Part shown: positions 1 to 9,238 of the stretch, one piece after another
How the letters are laid out: the number at the start of each line of letters is the position of its first letter
How positions within the stretch are numbered: position 1 is the first letter of the stretch
NCBI GenBank assembly: GCA_017694795.1
Contig: JADIMM010000070.1
Location: 44,953-108,952 of the forward strand
DNA length: 64,000 nucleotides
Origin: Candidatus Gallitreponema excrementavium
Lineage (GTDB): Bacteria > Spirochaetota > Spirochaetia > Treponematales > Treponemataceae
Direction: 5' to 3'
Notes under the pieces: generated by a model
The model's input: only the letters and a program-made list of their open reading frames with translations
Told to the model about the DNA's origin: nothing
The model's database searches: none
Translations under genes and position numbers: made by a program

Positions 1-118
1 AAAATAAAAATAATTTTGTGCTTATCTAAAAAATTCAATATACACCTCTGCTTTGATTTATAAATCTAATTCCAACTCACATGGCACAAGACTAAAAATC
101 CCGATTAAATCCAAACTT

Positions 119-889
119 CTATCTAAGGCGTCTCCTGGTAAAAAACAGCAGTCTCTCCTGTAATAAAATAAAAAATAAGGCTCCGATTAAAAAATAAAAG
201 ATGTTTGAAGTGTCCATTATTCCCCGGTTAAATTCAGAAAACCGGTAAACAGGAGAAATCCAGTCAAGAACCAAGGCAAACCGGTCTGATACACCTGTCA
301 AAACCGGTATATAGTGCAAAATGTAAAGAAAAACAATAATAAAAAAAGATAGAAACAAAGAGATAGAATAACTGACAGCACCACTTAATTTTACAAACCT
401 TATTGTAAACAATTCACTTACAAAAAGTGAGAGGGAAACCTGGAAAATAAAAAGGCATATGAGACCTGTATATTGTGTAAATAAGATTCCAGGGGAAAAA
501 TTTCCAACAGGCCACAATACAACAGGATAAAACAAAGTCGGTAGTATCAGCACAAATGAAGAAAAAATACCTGCCAAATTTTTTGAAAGCACGGTTAAAT
601 AATCATCCAACGGATAGGATAGCAGCAGCTCTTTTGTCCCGGATAGTTTTTCCTTTATCCAGACAGAATTAACAGAGAGGGGTATCACTATTGTGGAAAT
701 ATTCATGAATGAAGAAAACAAACCGTCAAAAGAGGAGGTATTCTTTATAAAAAATCCCCCCGGAAAGAAAAACAGCACCCCGGAAACGACAAAAAATATA
801 ACAAGAATTAATAAAAAGAACGGGGTTAAAATCAAAGTCTTAAAATCAAATAAAAATAAACAGCGGAACTGCCTTAATTTTTTGTACAT
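119..889 (-). CDS. ABC-2 type exporter permease
   Basis: Integral membrane subunit of an ABC exporter, 256 residues. About six hydrophobic segments are visible, the first at residues 15-45 and the last near the C-terminus, which ends in a basic RRRLR tail. The layout resembles ABC-2/GldF-type permeases, which move a substrate outward using a separate ATPase. The ATPase gene lies directly upstream and overlaps this start by 16 bases, so the two are probably translated together. The substrate cannot be told. No third (GldG-like) gene follows within the remaining 118 bases at the window edge, which hold no gene I can see. Confidence 0.8.
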   Translation of the reverse strand: MYKKLRQFRCLFLFDFKTLILTPFFLLILVIFFVVSGVLFFFPGGFFIKNTSSFDGLFSSFMNISTIVIPLSVNSVWIKEKLSGTKELLLSYPLDDYLTVLSKNLAGIFSSFVLILPTLFYPVVLWPVGNFSPGILFTQYTGLICLFIFQVSLSLFVSELFTIRFVKLSGAVSYSISLFLSFFIIVFLYILHYIPVLTGVSDRFALVLDWISPVYRFSEFNRGIMDTSNIFYFLIGALFFILLQERLLFFTRRRLR

Positions 890-1584
890 TCTATAAAAAC
901 CTCTTCCAAAGAATCTTTCTTATAACGCTCCAACAGTTCTTCCGGTGTTCCGGAAACAATTACCGATCCTTTATGCAAAATCAATACGCGGGAACAACTT
1001 AAGATTACCTCATGAATATTGTGGGTGGAAAAAATCACAAGATTGTCCTTTCCGTACTCTGTTATAAGATTCCTTGTTTCTACTATCTGTCGCGGGTCAA
1101 GCCCGTTGGTAGGTTCATCCAAAACAAGAATTTTAGGATTATTTACAAGACTCATTCCAAGAGCTGTTCTCTGTCTATATCCATGTGACAGAAGCTCCAC
1201 CTTTGTATTTTCAACATCCTTAAGATTCAGCTTTCTAATGATGTTTCCGGCACTGGATTCAAAATCACTTCTTCCAGTCTTTATTTTGTAAGAAAAAGCA
1301 AGGCACTGCCTGACGGTCAATCCCGGATAAAGCGGTGAGGATTCGGGAAGATAACCAAGAAAATCCAAAGCCTTGGGCAAGTCCCGGCAAGTGGAAAATC
1401 CGTTTATTTTTACTTCCCCCTGGGTTGGACAGTGAAAACCGGTAATAAGTTTTAAAAGTGTTGTCTTACCCTCCCCGTTATTCCCCAGCAAACCGACGAC
1501 ACCGGTATTTTCCAACTGGAATGAAATATTTTCAAGAACCCGTCTGTCTCCGTAACTCTTGTATATATTAATAAACTCAATCAT
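874..1584 (-). CDS. ABC exporter ATP-binding protein
   Basis: Cytoplasmic ATPase subunit of 236 residues that energises the adjacent permease. Walker A is GNNGEGKTT near residue 36, the signature region is LSHGYRQR, and Walker B is ILVLDEP followed by TNGLDP. The switch histidine is in STHNIHE. The signature has SHGYRQR in place of LSGGQ, a variation common in GldA/CcmA-like exporters. The start lies one base after the RNase Z stop, and the 3' end overlaps the permease, giving a three-gene operon rnz-ATPase-permease. The family call is firm; the substrate is unknown. Confidence 0.9.
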   Translation of the reverse strand: MIEFINIYKSYGDRRVLENISFQLENTGVVGLLGNNGEGKTTLLKLITGFHCPTQGEVKINGFSTCRDLPKALDFLGYLPESSPLYPGLTVRQCLAFSYKIKTGRSDFESSAGNIIRKLNLKDVENTKVELLSHGYRQRTALGMSLVNNPKILVLDEPTNGLDPRQIVETRNLITEYGKDNLVIFSTHNIHEVILSCSRVLILHKGSVIVSGTPEELLERYKKDSLEEVFIECTKN

Positions 1585-1585
1585 A

Positions 1586-2509
1586 TTAATCCTGGTACAG
1601 TAACTGGAAATTCATCCTGTCTTTTGATAGAACCGTTGAAGGAAAAACACCAACAGCTTCATCAAGAAGTTTTTTCAGCTCATAGTCAGTATATCTTGGA
1701 CTGTAATGAATCAAGGCCAGTTTATCCACATTACCGTCCCTTGCAATAGTGGCCGCCTGTTTTGCCGTCATGTGCTTTTTTTCCTGGGCCTGTTCAAGCA
1801 AAGAATGCTCAAACATACCTTCACAAACCAGCAAATCAGAACCCGAAATCTCCTTACTTATAGAAGGAAGATACAGGGTATCGGTTACAAAACTGAATTT
1901 TCTGCCGGAACGCTTTGCTCCCATTACTTGTTCCGGGTATACGGTTTTACCGTCACTTGCAGTAACACTTTCCCCTCTCTGGAGCTTTGACCATAGAGGT
2001 CCCACCGGTACATTCAGGGCTGTGGCCTTCTGGGGATCAAAAGCCCCCGGTCTCGGGAATTCCTCAAAAACATATCCCAGGCAGGGTTTTGTATGACTGA
2101 GCTTAAAGCACCTTACCTGAAATTCATCCGTACTGAATATAATACCCGGCTCAACTTCCCTGACAATAATATCATAGTTTATATACATATCAAGAACCCT
2201 GCGGCTGGTTTCAACATATTCTGCAATTTTAGGAGGCCCGAAAATATAAAGAGGCTCACTTCTGTCAACCTGGGAAGAAAGCATCAAAAGCCCCGGAAGC
2301 CCGGTTACATGGTCTGCATGTGTATGGGAAATAAATATCGAATTTATCTTCTTCCACCTGAGATTCAACCGTTTTAAAGAAACCTGCGTACCTTCGCCTG
2401 CATCAAAAAGGAAAAGGTCTCCTTCCCTCCGTAATAAAACTGAAGTAAGATGCCTGTAAGGTAAAGGCATCATACCACCACAACCTAAAATAAAAGCTTC
2501 AAGATTCAT
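1586..2509 (-). CDS. rnz: Ribonuclease Z
   Basis: Endonuclease of the metallo-beta-lactamase fold that cuts tRNA precursors at the 3' side of the discriminator base. At 307 residues it has the usual short (ElaC-type) length. The zinc motif is H62-x-H64-x-D66-H67. Further conserved pieces are the N-terminal LGCGG, HTKPCLGYVFEE, the FVTDT segment and the late HYSPRY. This activity fits the local tRNA-Pro gene, which has no encoded CCA. It is the first gene of an operon with the ABC exporter. The ATG has no recognisable Shine-Dalgarno sequence, and a TATAGT hexamer lies 8 bases before it, so the mRNA may be leaderless. Confidence 0.95.
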   Translation of the reverse strand: MNLEAFILGCGGMMPLPYRHLTSVLLRREGDLFLFDAGEGTQVSLKRLNLRWKKINSIFISHTHADHVTGLPGLLMLSSQVDRSEPLYIFGPPKIAEYVETSRRVLDMYINYDIIVREVEPGIIFSTDEFQVRCFKLSHTKPCLGYVFEEFPRPGAFDPQKATALNVPVGPLWSKLQRGESVTASDGKTVYPEQVMGAKRSGRKFSFVTDTLYLPSISKEISGSDLLVCEGMFEHSLLEQAQEKKHMTAKQAATIARDGNVDKLALIHYSPRYTDYELKKLLDEAVGVFPSTVLSKDRMNFQLLYQD

Positions 2510-2517
2510 ATTTTTAT

Positions 2518-2523
2518 ACTATA
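2518..2523 (-). promoter_or_regulatory. Possible -10 element for rnz (near-leaderless)
   Basis: On the minus strand the hexamer TATAGT (5 of 6 to TATAAT) ends 8 bases before the rnz ATG. The best -35 at normal spacing, TGTTCA, is weak. There is no Shine-Dalgarno sequence, so transcription could begin at or next to the start codon. This is inference. Confidence 0.35.
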
Positions 2524-2654
2524 AAGATATTCAGGATAAATGAACAGTCTTTTGTAAACAAAAAAACCGAAAGACTTAAAAACCTTTTTTTATGAAACAA
2601 AGCCTGATGAACAATAATTGCCAATAAAAATTAATATTCAAAATTATTTTTATT

Positions 2655-2663
2655 TGGTATAAT
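2655..2663 (+). promoter_or_regulatory. Extended -10 promoter of the PncA-like gene
   Basis: TGGTATAAT is a consensus -10 hexamer with the TG-N extension. The -35 region is poor, as is usual for extended -10 promoters. It lies about 30 bases before the chosen ATG. The same TGGTATAAT occurs before the uridine-kinase-like gene at 28066. Confidence 0.55.
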
Positions 2664-2692
2664 ATTTCCATAAAAATTACTGGAGTATGTTG

Positions 2693-3484
2693 ATGAAAAA
2701 CAGTCTTTTGATTATTGACCCTCAGAATGATTTTTGCAGTCCGGAAGGAAGCCTTTTTGTAAAGGGAGCAGAAGAAGATTGCCGTTCAATAAAAAAGGTG
2801 TTGGAAAACCTGGATAAAAAGATTGATTCCATAATAATAACCATGGATATGCACCATTTTTACGATATTTCCCATCCAGGCTTCTGGATTAATGCAGAAG
2901 GAGAAAAACCCGTTCCCTATACGATTATAACAAAAGAAGATTTGGTGCAAGGGATATGGAAACCGGCAAACCCTGAAAATTACAACAGAGCATTGGATTA
3001 CCTTATAAAACTTGAATTAAACAAGAATTTTTCATGCTGTATCTGGCCCCCACACTGTTTGATTGGCTCCCCTGGTGCAGGTATAAACCAGGAGATTTTG
3101 GATTCAGCCTGCAAATGGGAGGTTGATAACGGAAAACCCGTAAATTTTGTCTACAAAGGCTCAAATATATTTACTGAACATTACAGTGCGATTAGAGCCG
3201 AAGTTCCCGATCCGGAAGACCGCCAGACAGTAACAAACATGGGCGTAATTAAGATTCTTAAGAACTCTGACAGAATCATTGTCTGCGGGGAGGCTCTTTC
3301 CCACTGTGTTAAATACACGGTAAACGACATAATAGAGTATATTCCCGAAGAAAAGCTCTATATACTGGATGATTGCTCCAGCCCTGTAACGGGATTTGAA
3401 GAACAAGGGAAAGCTTTCCTTAGGGAAATGGAGGAACGTGGGGCAAATATAGTTTCCTCTGATTTTGTAATAGAGAATTTCTGA
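2693..3484 (+). CDS. Nicotinamidase-like cysteine hydrolase
   Basis: Isochorismatase-fold amidohydrolase resembling PncA, which deamidates nicotinamide to nicotinate for NAD salvage. Numbered from this start (263 residues), the catalytic triad candidates are Asp9 in LLIIDPQNDF, Lys155 in the YKG motif and Cys205 in CGEALSHCVKY. The metal site is in MDMHHFYDISHPGFW, and WPPHCLIGSPGA matches the PncA WPxHCxxGxPGA motif. An ATG six bases upstream is possible, but TGGAG lies 7 bases before 2693 and only 1 base before the earlier ATG. It is longer than the ~200-residue bacterial PncA, so a related amide substrate is possible. The gene stands alone. Confidence 0.8.
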   Translation: MKNSLLIIDPQNDFCSPEGSLFVKGAEEDCRSIKKVLENLDKKIDSIIITMDMHHFYDISHPGFWINAEGEKPVPYTIITKEDLVQGIWKPANPENYNRALDYLIKLELNKNFSCCIWPPHCLIGSPGAGINQEILDSACKWEVDNGKPVNFVYKGSNIFTEHYSAIRAEVPDPEDRQTVTNMGVIKILKNSDRIIVCGEALSHCVKYTVNDIIEYIPEEKLYILDDCSSPVTGFEEQGKAFLREMEERGANIVSSDFVIENF

Positions 3485-3515
3485 CTCTTTTAAACCGGCA
3501 AAAAACAGCCCCCGG

Positions 3516-4811
3516 CTAACGTCCTTTTTTAACAAAGAGCTTTTTCAGTTTTTTAAAATAGAATGCCCTTAGTTTTTCGGCAATGGAGAATATTCCGTAA
3601 AGAATTCTTTTAACCGGAAAATCAAAACTCCCTGCCCTGTGGACTATTACCCCCCCAAAACCGGTCTTAAATCTGTAAAGTCCGTACATCGGATGATTAG
3701 GGTCTTCAACAGGTGGTATGCCATAAAAATCATAAGTTTTACAGCCGGAAAGTCTGGCATCCCTTATAGCCTGCCATTGGAGTGAATAAGCAGGCATCAG
3801 ATTCCTTTTAATATTGGAAGAAGCACCGTAAAGATAAACACCTTCTTTTTCTGAAAAATAAGTTATGATGCCTGCAAGAACATCGCCCTCGTGGCAGGCA
3901 AGATAAACCCTCACATTCTTTCCGTTTTTTTGTGCCAGCAAAAGCAGATTTCCATAATATTTTTTTGAGTGGAGGGCTATCCCGTCCCGGGCAGCAGTTT
4001 CCTTGTATAATTTGTAAAAATCATCCAGAAACTCGATTCCTCCCTGTTTTACAACAACGCCTTTTTTCTCACCGAGACGAATATTATACCTCCACTTAGG
4101 CTTCATCTGCTCCAAGAGTCCTTCCTCGGTCATGCTTAAATCCAAAATAACTGTATCGGGAGGTTGAACCGGAGATGCAGCTTTTAACAAAGGTTTGGGA
4201 AGTTTGCCTGGAAAAATATTCCCGAAAGTCTCAAAAGGAGGATCAAAACGGATAAAAACAGTTTTTTGGGGCAGAAAGTCTTTTATCTTATCAGCCAAAG
4301 TAGCCAGAAAAAAGGAAATGTTTTTCTTTTCATCCTCTGGAGTGTTTTCCGGTTCAGGAATTAAAGTTTTCGATGTTTCTGTTGCATCCTGTGACTGTTT
4401 GGAAAAACAATCCCTGTTATCATCACCTGTAATAAATGAAAGATCCGGAGCGAGCGGAACATAGGCAATGGAAAAGAATTTTTTTATAGTCCTTAAAAGA
4501 ACATAAAACGAAAGTCTTACCCCGTTTTTATTCTTACCGGAATCACTGCCACAATTTTCTTTATTTACCTTAACAAAGAAAAGATATGGAGTCCAACCAT
4601 TTTCTGCTTTAAAATCCACCCAAAAGTCTGTCTGCAAAAAGGATGCTGGCCTTTTATATTCCTTCCAACAGGCTTCCGGTGAGCCAAGGGAATTTAAATC
4701 CTCACCTGAACCATTTTCTATGTCCCTAAAAAAAGAGTATACTTCCGTTGGCTCCGTTGATTCGATTCTGCAAACCCTGTGAATCTCTACAGTCCAGTCA
4801 GAGATTTTCAA
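3516..4811 (-). CDS. FemX/FemAB-type peptidyltransferase
   Basis: Aminoacyl-tRNA-dependent transferase of the FemABX family (double GNAT fold), 431 residues, which adds amino acids to the peptidoglycan stem or to a similar acceptor. Characteristic segments are MKPKWRYNIRLGEKKGV, the FYKLYKETAARDG stretch, GASSNIKRNLMPAYSLQW and the C-terminal YGLYRFKTGFGG. Residues ~75-170 form a polar, less conserved insert. The start is TTG, placed directly after the metG stop (TAA TTG), with GGAGAGG 8 bases upstream. It is therefore coupled to metG, which may relate to aminoacyl-tRNA supply. The acceptor and amino acid are unknown. Confidence 0.8.
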   Translation of the reverse strand: MKISDWTVEIHRVCRIESTEPTEVYSFFRDIENGSGEDLNSLGSPEACWKEYKRPASFLQTDFWVDFKAENGWTPYLFFVKVNKENCGSDSGKNKNGVRLSFYVLLRTIKKFFSIAYVPLAPDLSFITGDDNRDCFSKQSQDATETSKTLIPEPENTPEDEKKNISFFLATLADKIKDFLPQKTVFIRFDPPFETFGNIFPGKLPKPLLKAASPVQPPDTVILDLSMTEEGLLEQMKPKWRYNIRLGEKKGVVVKQGGIEFLDDFYKLYKETAARDGIALHSKKYYGNLLLLAQKNGKNVRVYLACHEGDVLAGIITYFSEKEGVYLYGASSNIKRNLMPAYSLQWQAIRDARLSGCKTYDFYGIPPVEDPNHPMYGLYRFKTGFGGVIVHRAGSFDFPVKRILYGIFSIAEKLRAFYFKKLKKLFVKKGR

Positions 4812-7076
4812 TTAGCTTACCTCTCCATTGACTACATACTTCATTTTAATAGGCTTTCCATCAATCAAAAGTTTTTTACCATTAACAGTAACAAAACCGT
4901 CCTTTATAACAATCGGTACGGAAAAAAATGTATCTGCATCTATCATGCTTTCTTTTCCTGATGTCTCAAATCCTTCAAGGGTAACCTGTGTCCCCGGTTC
5001 TGCCCAGGAACTGTCAAGAACCTCAACACAATCCCGGCCTTCTGCATTTTTATAGTCCCCGGCCAGCAGCATTCCGTTACTCATAACCCCCCGCATCTTT
5101 CTTGGAGCCAGATTATATGCGATAACAATGGACTTACCCAATAAATCTTCTTCATTGAGATACGGAACCAGGCCTGAAATTATCACCCTTTCTGTTCCGG
5201 AACCGTCATCCAAAGTTTCGATATACAACTTTTCGGCATCCGGATGCCTCTCTATCTTTACAATTTTTGCAGTCCTCAAATCAATCTTTGAATTAAAGAT
5301 ATTTTCCATGTCTTCCCCTGAAAGAGGATGTTCTTTACGGTCCGGGGTTTTTTTTTCATTTTTCTTGTCAATAACAGGTTTTCCGGCATTACCTGATCCA
5401 CCCTTGTTTCTTTCCTTTTGTGAGCCGCTGAACTTTTCACGGAAGGCCGCTGCAGTTTTGTCATCCATAGGTCTGAAAATAATTTCGTTGTTTAAAACCG
5501 AGTTAAGCCCCTCCGTTTTGCCCAAGCAATCCCAGTTAAAAGTATAATTTTCTGTTTTTCCAAAAAAGGACAGAACTTTCAGGCTATAATCCGGTATAAA
5601 GGGCTCTGCCATTATCATTAAATCTTTTATCACATAACAAAGATTTGATATAAGCCTTTCTGCTGACTGTGGGTTTTCGGTTCTGGTTTTCCAGGGTTCC
5701 CCATCCTGAAAGGCCTTATTGGCTATGGAAGAAATTGCAAAAATTTCGTGCAGGGCGTCCTTCAGTTCAGCCCATTCCATGTTTTCAGTTATATTTTTTT
5801 CTTTTTCCAAGACAGAAGTCCACAATTCAGGAATTCTGTCACAGACAGGTATTTTTCCGTCAAAATACCTTATGACAAAGGTGAGGGTTCTGTTTACAAG
5901 ATTACAAAGATTCCCCACCAGCTCGCCGTTAATTTTTTCCTGGAAATCTTTCCAGGTAAACAGGGTATCCGATTTTTCCGGTCTGTTATAGAACATATAA
6001 AAACGCCATATATCCGCCGGGATTCCACTCTCCATTGCATCGGAACCGAAAACACCTATTCCCTGTGATTTTGAGAATTTTCCACCCTCATAATTCAGAT
6101 ATTCTGTACTGGACATATGGAACAACTTTGTCCAGTTCTTGCCACTGCCAATCAAACTGCATGGAAAAATCACGGTGTGGAAAGGAATATTATCCTTGCC
6201 GATAAACTGGAAAAGTTCCACATTTTCAGGATTAAGCCACCAGTCTTTCCAGTCAAAACCTTTTTCATCCCCTAGACACTTAGTAATTGAAATATAGCCT
6301 ATAGGAGCGTCAAACCATACATAAAAAACCTTATCCTCGTATCCTTCTTTCGGAACAGGAATACCCCACTTTAAATCCCTTGTAATAGCCCGTTCATGCA
6401 GCCCGTCCCTAATCCAAGCCTGGGTCATCTGCAGGGCATTTTTTGCCCACCGGCCTTCCACAGATGCTTTTTTCATCCATTTCTCGTATTCCGGGAGAAT
6501 ACCCGGCAAATCAATATAAAGATGTTTTGTTGGCTTGACTTCAGGTGTATGGCCACAGGTAGAACAAACCGGAGACTTTAAGTCCAGCGGATCCAAAAGT
6601 TTCCCGCAGTTTTCACACTGATCCCCCCTTGCCCCTTCATAACCACAGGCAGGGCAGATTCCTTTAACAAACCGGTCAGCCAAAAACCGGCCGCAATTAT
6701 TGCAGTACACTTGTTCTGAAGTTTCTTCTTTTATGAAACCACGGCTGTCTAAATCCTTAAAAATACTCTGGGTTATTTCAGTCTGCTGCGGGGTAGAAGT
6801 CCGGCCGAATTTATCAAAAGAAATATTAAACCATTTGTAAATTTCAGTGTGTATTTTGTGATAATAGTCACAAAGCTCCCGGGGTGATTTTCCTTCCTCC
6901 AGGGCCCTTGTTTCGGTGGCAGTGCCATACTCATCGTTTCCGCCTATATAAAGGGTTTCATAACCTTTTAAACGGCAAAACCTGGCAAAAACATCACCGG
7001 ACAAAACCTGCAAAAGATTTCCCAAATGGGGAATATTATTAACATAAGGCAAAGCAGAAGTAATTAATCTTTTCAT
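4812..7076 (-). CDS. metG: Methionyl-tRNA synthetase
   Basis: Charges tRNA-Met and initiator tRNA with methionine. The class I HIGH-type motif is PHLG at residues 16-19, and the KMSKS-type loop is FSKSQ near 334-338. Four CxxC knuckles lie between residues 125 and 175, as in the two-zinc form. The anticodon-binding domain follows. A linker rich in Lys, Glu and Gly (about 560-590) leads to a C-terminal tRNA-binding (Trbp111-like) domain with KIDLRTAKIVKIERHPDAEK and a long tail. A TTG 30 bases upstream would add ten residues, but this ATG has AAGG just before it and starts with the family's usual MKRLITSALPY. First gene of a pair with femX. Confidence 0.96.
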   Translation of the reverse strand: MKRLITSALPYVNNIPHLGNLLQVLSGDVFARFCRLKGYETLYIGGNDEYGTATETRALEEGKSPRELCDYYHKIHTEIYKWFNISFDKFGRTSTPQQTEITQSIFKDLDSRGFIKEETSEQVYCNNCGRFLADRFVKGICPACGYEGARGDQCENCGKLLDPLDLKSPVCSTCGHTPEVKPTKHLYIDLPGILPEYEKWMKKASVEGRWAKNALQMTQAWIRDGLHERAITRDLKWGIPVPKEGYEDKVFYVWFDAPIGYISITKCLGDEKGFDWKDWWLNPENVELFQFIGKDNIPFHTVIFPCSLIGSGKNWTKLFHMSSTEYLNYEGGKFSKSQGIGVFGSDAMESGIPADIWRFYMFYNRPEKSDTLFTWKDFQEKINGELVGNLCNLVNRTLTFVIRYFDGKIPVCDRIPELWTSVLEKEKNITENMEWAELKDALHEIFAISSIANKAFQDGEPWKTRTENPQSAERLISNLCYVIKDLMIMAEPFIPDYSLKVLSFFGKTENYTFNWDCLGKTEGLNSVLNNEIIFRPMDDKTAAAFREKFSGSQKERNKGGSGNAGKPVIDKKNEKKTPDRKEHPLSGEDMENIFNSKIDLRTAKIVKIERHPDAEKLYIETLDDGSGTERVIISGLVPYLNEEDLLGKSIVIAYNLAPRKMRGVMSNGMLLAGDYKNAEGRDCVEVLDSSWAEPGTQVTLEGFETSGKESMIDADTFFSVPIVIKDGFVTVNGKKLLIDGKPIKMKYVVNGEVS

Positions 7077-7184
7077 AGCCTTATTGTAGAATTTTGCTTG
7101 TATCAAGTCAACTTAAAAAGAAAATATAAAGTGCAAAACAGAAACGGCAAAAGTCCAAAAAGATAACCTTTGTGTAAAAAAATT

Positions 7185-7213
7185 ATGGCATTTTGTCCTT
7201 TTTGCTGTATAAT
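7185..7213 (+). promoter_or_regulatory. Probable hflK promoter
   Basis: The -35 candidate ATGGCA (4 of 6) and a perfect TATAAT at 7208-7213 are 17 bases apart. Transcription would begin near 7220, about 70 bases before hflK. Confidence 0.6.
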
Positions 7214-7228
7214 AAAACCGGTGGTTTT
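7214..7228 (+). repeat. Inverted repeat at the hflK transcription start
   Basis: AAAACC-GGT-GGTTTT is a perfect 6-base inverted repeat with a 3-base centre, directly after the -10 box and over the expected +1. It could be an operator or a small 5' hairpin. No T-run follows, so it is not a terminator. Confidence 0.5.
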
Positions 7229-7292
7229 ACAGATAATACTACAATATGTAATTGGACACTCTTAATGATCTCAAGAAAACACGGGAGTAAAT

Positions 7293-8261
7293 ATGGCTGA
7301 AAATCAATACAACGGGCAAAGTTCTGGCAAAAAACCAAAAAAAATCTGGGTTTTTGCAATACAGATTTTACTTATTGTTTTTATACTGGCTGCACTAAGT
7401 ACTTCTTTTTACATCGTTGACGGAAGGGAAAACAGTGTTGTAACCAGATTTGGGAAATACAAAGGCGTCTATGGCCCCGGGCTTCATTTTAAGCTGCCTT
7501 TCGGTATAGAAAAAAATTACAATGTACCGACAAAAACAATACAGGAGGCCCAGTTCGGTTTTAAATTTGTCAAACGGGGAAATACGACAGAAAGTGTTCC
7601 TGTAAAAGAAGAATCAACAATGCTTACCGGCGACCTGAATCTGGTGGAAGTTGAGTGGACAATGCAGTACCAGATAGTTGACCCCAAGGCATATCTTTTT
7701 GCTGTAGAAGATACGGAGAAAACCATAAGGGATGTCTCAAGATCTGTAATCAATTCCCTTGTAGGTGACAGGCCCATTCTTGCTGTCATAGGCTCGGAAA
7801 GAAAGACAATTCAGGATGAAGCACCTGTAATGATGAATGAAACCTATAACCTACTGGGAATGGGTATCAGTGTAAAAGCAGTGAATCTACAGAATGTTGT
7901 TGCTCCGGAAGGAGTACAGGATGCCTTTGAAGATGTTAACAAGGCGGATCAGGATATGCAGAGACTTATAAACGAGGGAAAGGACGCATACAACGGTGAA
8001 ATTCCAAGAATAAAGGGAGAAGCAGAAAAGATAATCGAGGTAGCAAAGGGATATGCCCAGGAAAGAATCAACAGGGCGAACGGAGATGTTGCAAGATTCA
8101 ATGCGGTATACCAGGAATATGTAAAAAATCCCAAGGTTACAAGGGACCGGCTGTATCTTGAAGCTATGGAAGAAGTTTTGAAGGAAACCGGTGAAACTAT
8201 AATAATTGACAGCAAACTCGATAATTTTCTTCCTGTAAAAAATCTCGGAACAGGGAACTAG
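7293..8261 (+). CDS. hflK: HflK-like SPFH membrane protease regulator
   Basis: Band-7/SPFH protein of 322 residues. With HflC it forms a large membrane cage that, in other bacteria, controls the FtsH protease. A single N-terminal membrane segment lies at about residues 18-40, followed by the VDGRENSVVTRFGKY start of the SPFH domain and GPGLHFKLPFGIE. The C-terminal half is a charged, probably coiled-coil helix (AEKIIEVAKGYAQERINRA). GGGAG lies 6 bases before the ATG. hflC begins 8 bases after the stop. Assignment as K rather than C rests on order and the slightly longer cytoplasmic N-terminus. Confidence 0.9.
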   Translation: MAENQYNGQSSGKKPKKIWVFAIQILLIVFILAALSTSFYIVDGRENSVVTRFGKYKGVYGPGLHFKLPFGIEKNYNVPTKTIQEAQFGFKFVKRGNTTESVPVKEESTMLTGDLNLVEVEWTMQYQIVDPKAYLFAVEDTEKTIRDVSRSVINSLVGDRPILAVIGSERKTIQDEAPVMMNETYNLLGMGISVKAVNLQNVVAPEGVQDAFEDVNKADQDMQRLINEGKDAYNGEIPRIKGEAEKIIEVAKGYAQERINRANGDVARFNAVYQEYVKNPKVTRDRLYLEAMEEVLKETGETIIIDSKLDNFLPVKNLGTGN

Positions 8262-8269
8262 GAGGAAAT

Positions 8270-9238
8270 ATGAAATTTATTAACCAAAATACAAAAAAAA
8301 TTATCATAATATGCTTTTTCATCGTAATTCTGGCAGTATTGGTTTTTGTACTCAAACCGTTTTTTATTACAGGAGAAGGGAACCAGGCAATAGTTACAAG
8401 GTATGGAAAGATTGTAGGCACATACACAGAAGCAGGGCTTCATTTTAAAATCCCGCTTATCGATACAGTCATCGTATTTCCCAAAAAAATCCAGTCTCTG
8501 GACGGCGACCCCCAAAAAATCCCCACAAAGGAAAAACAATATATAGTTGTGGATACAACCGCCAGATGGAGGATTACCGACCCCAAACTGTTTTACGAGA
8601 CCATGCAGAATGTTGACACTGCATCAGTCAAGATAGGAAATATAATCGACTCTACTACACGGACAGTAATTACTGAAAACAACCTCATTGAAGTTGTGAG
8701 AAGTTCCAATGTTATAAACGAAATCGAAGCCGCATATGAAACCAGTGCATTCAGCGAAAACAAGAAAGAATACGAGGTAATAGAAAAAGGGCGGAAAGTC
8801 TTAAGCGAAGAAATGGTAAACCTTGCAAAAGAACCACTCAGGGACTTTGGCATTGAATTAATTGATATTGTTACAAGGCAAATAAAATATTCTGATGATC
8901 TTACGGAAAGTGTTTACCAGCGTATGATAAAGGAAAGGAATCAGATTGCAAATGCAATAAGATCTACCGGAGAGGGGGAAAAGGCAAATCTATTGGGAAA
9001 ACTGGAAAGCGATAAAAAAATCATAATGTCAGAGGCCTACGAGGAAGCTGAAATAATCAAAGCAGAGGGAGACAGGGAAGCTTCGAGAATCTATTCCGAA
9101 GCATACAAAAAAGACCCGGAATTTTACAAATTCTGGAAGAGCCTTGAATCCTATAAAACAACCTTGCCGGAATTCAACAAAACCCTGGGTACCGATATGG
9201 AATACTTTGATTACCTTTACTCGGCTACGGGACAGTAA
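8270..9238 (+). CDS. hflC: HflC-like SPFH membrane protease regulator
   Basis: Second SPFH subunit, also 322 residues. It has one membrane segment at residues ~10-32, then GNQAIVTRYGKIVG and EAGLHFKIPLID. The DTTARWRITDPKLFY and DIVTRQIKYSDDL blocks are typical of HflC. The C-terminal ~100 residues form a charged helix. The Shine-Dalgarno AGGAGG lies 4 bases before the ATG. The stop TAA shares its last base with the start of the next gene, so the three plus-strand genes form one translationally coupled unit. Confidence 0.92.
   Translation: MKFINQNTKKIIIICFFIVILAVLVFVLKPFFITGEGNQAIVTRYGKIVGTYTEAGLHFKIPLIDTVIVFPKKIQSLDGDPQKIPTKEKQYIVVDTTARWRITDPKLFYETMQNVDTASVKIGNIIDSTTRTVITENNLIEVVRSSNVINEIEAAYETSAFSENKKEYEVIEKGRKVLSEEMVNLAKEPLRDFGIELIDIVTRQIKYSDDLTESVYQRMIKERNQIANAIRSTGEGEKANLLGKLESDKKIIMSEAYEEAEIIKAEGDREASRIYSEAYKKDPEFYKFWKSLESYKTTLPEFNKTLGTDMEYFDYLYSATGQ

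Noticed and set aside
3485..3515. Possible terminator after the PncA-like gene
   Set aside because: Only a 4-bp AGCC/GGCT stem with a 3-base loop; too weak to call.
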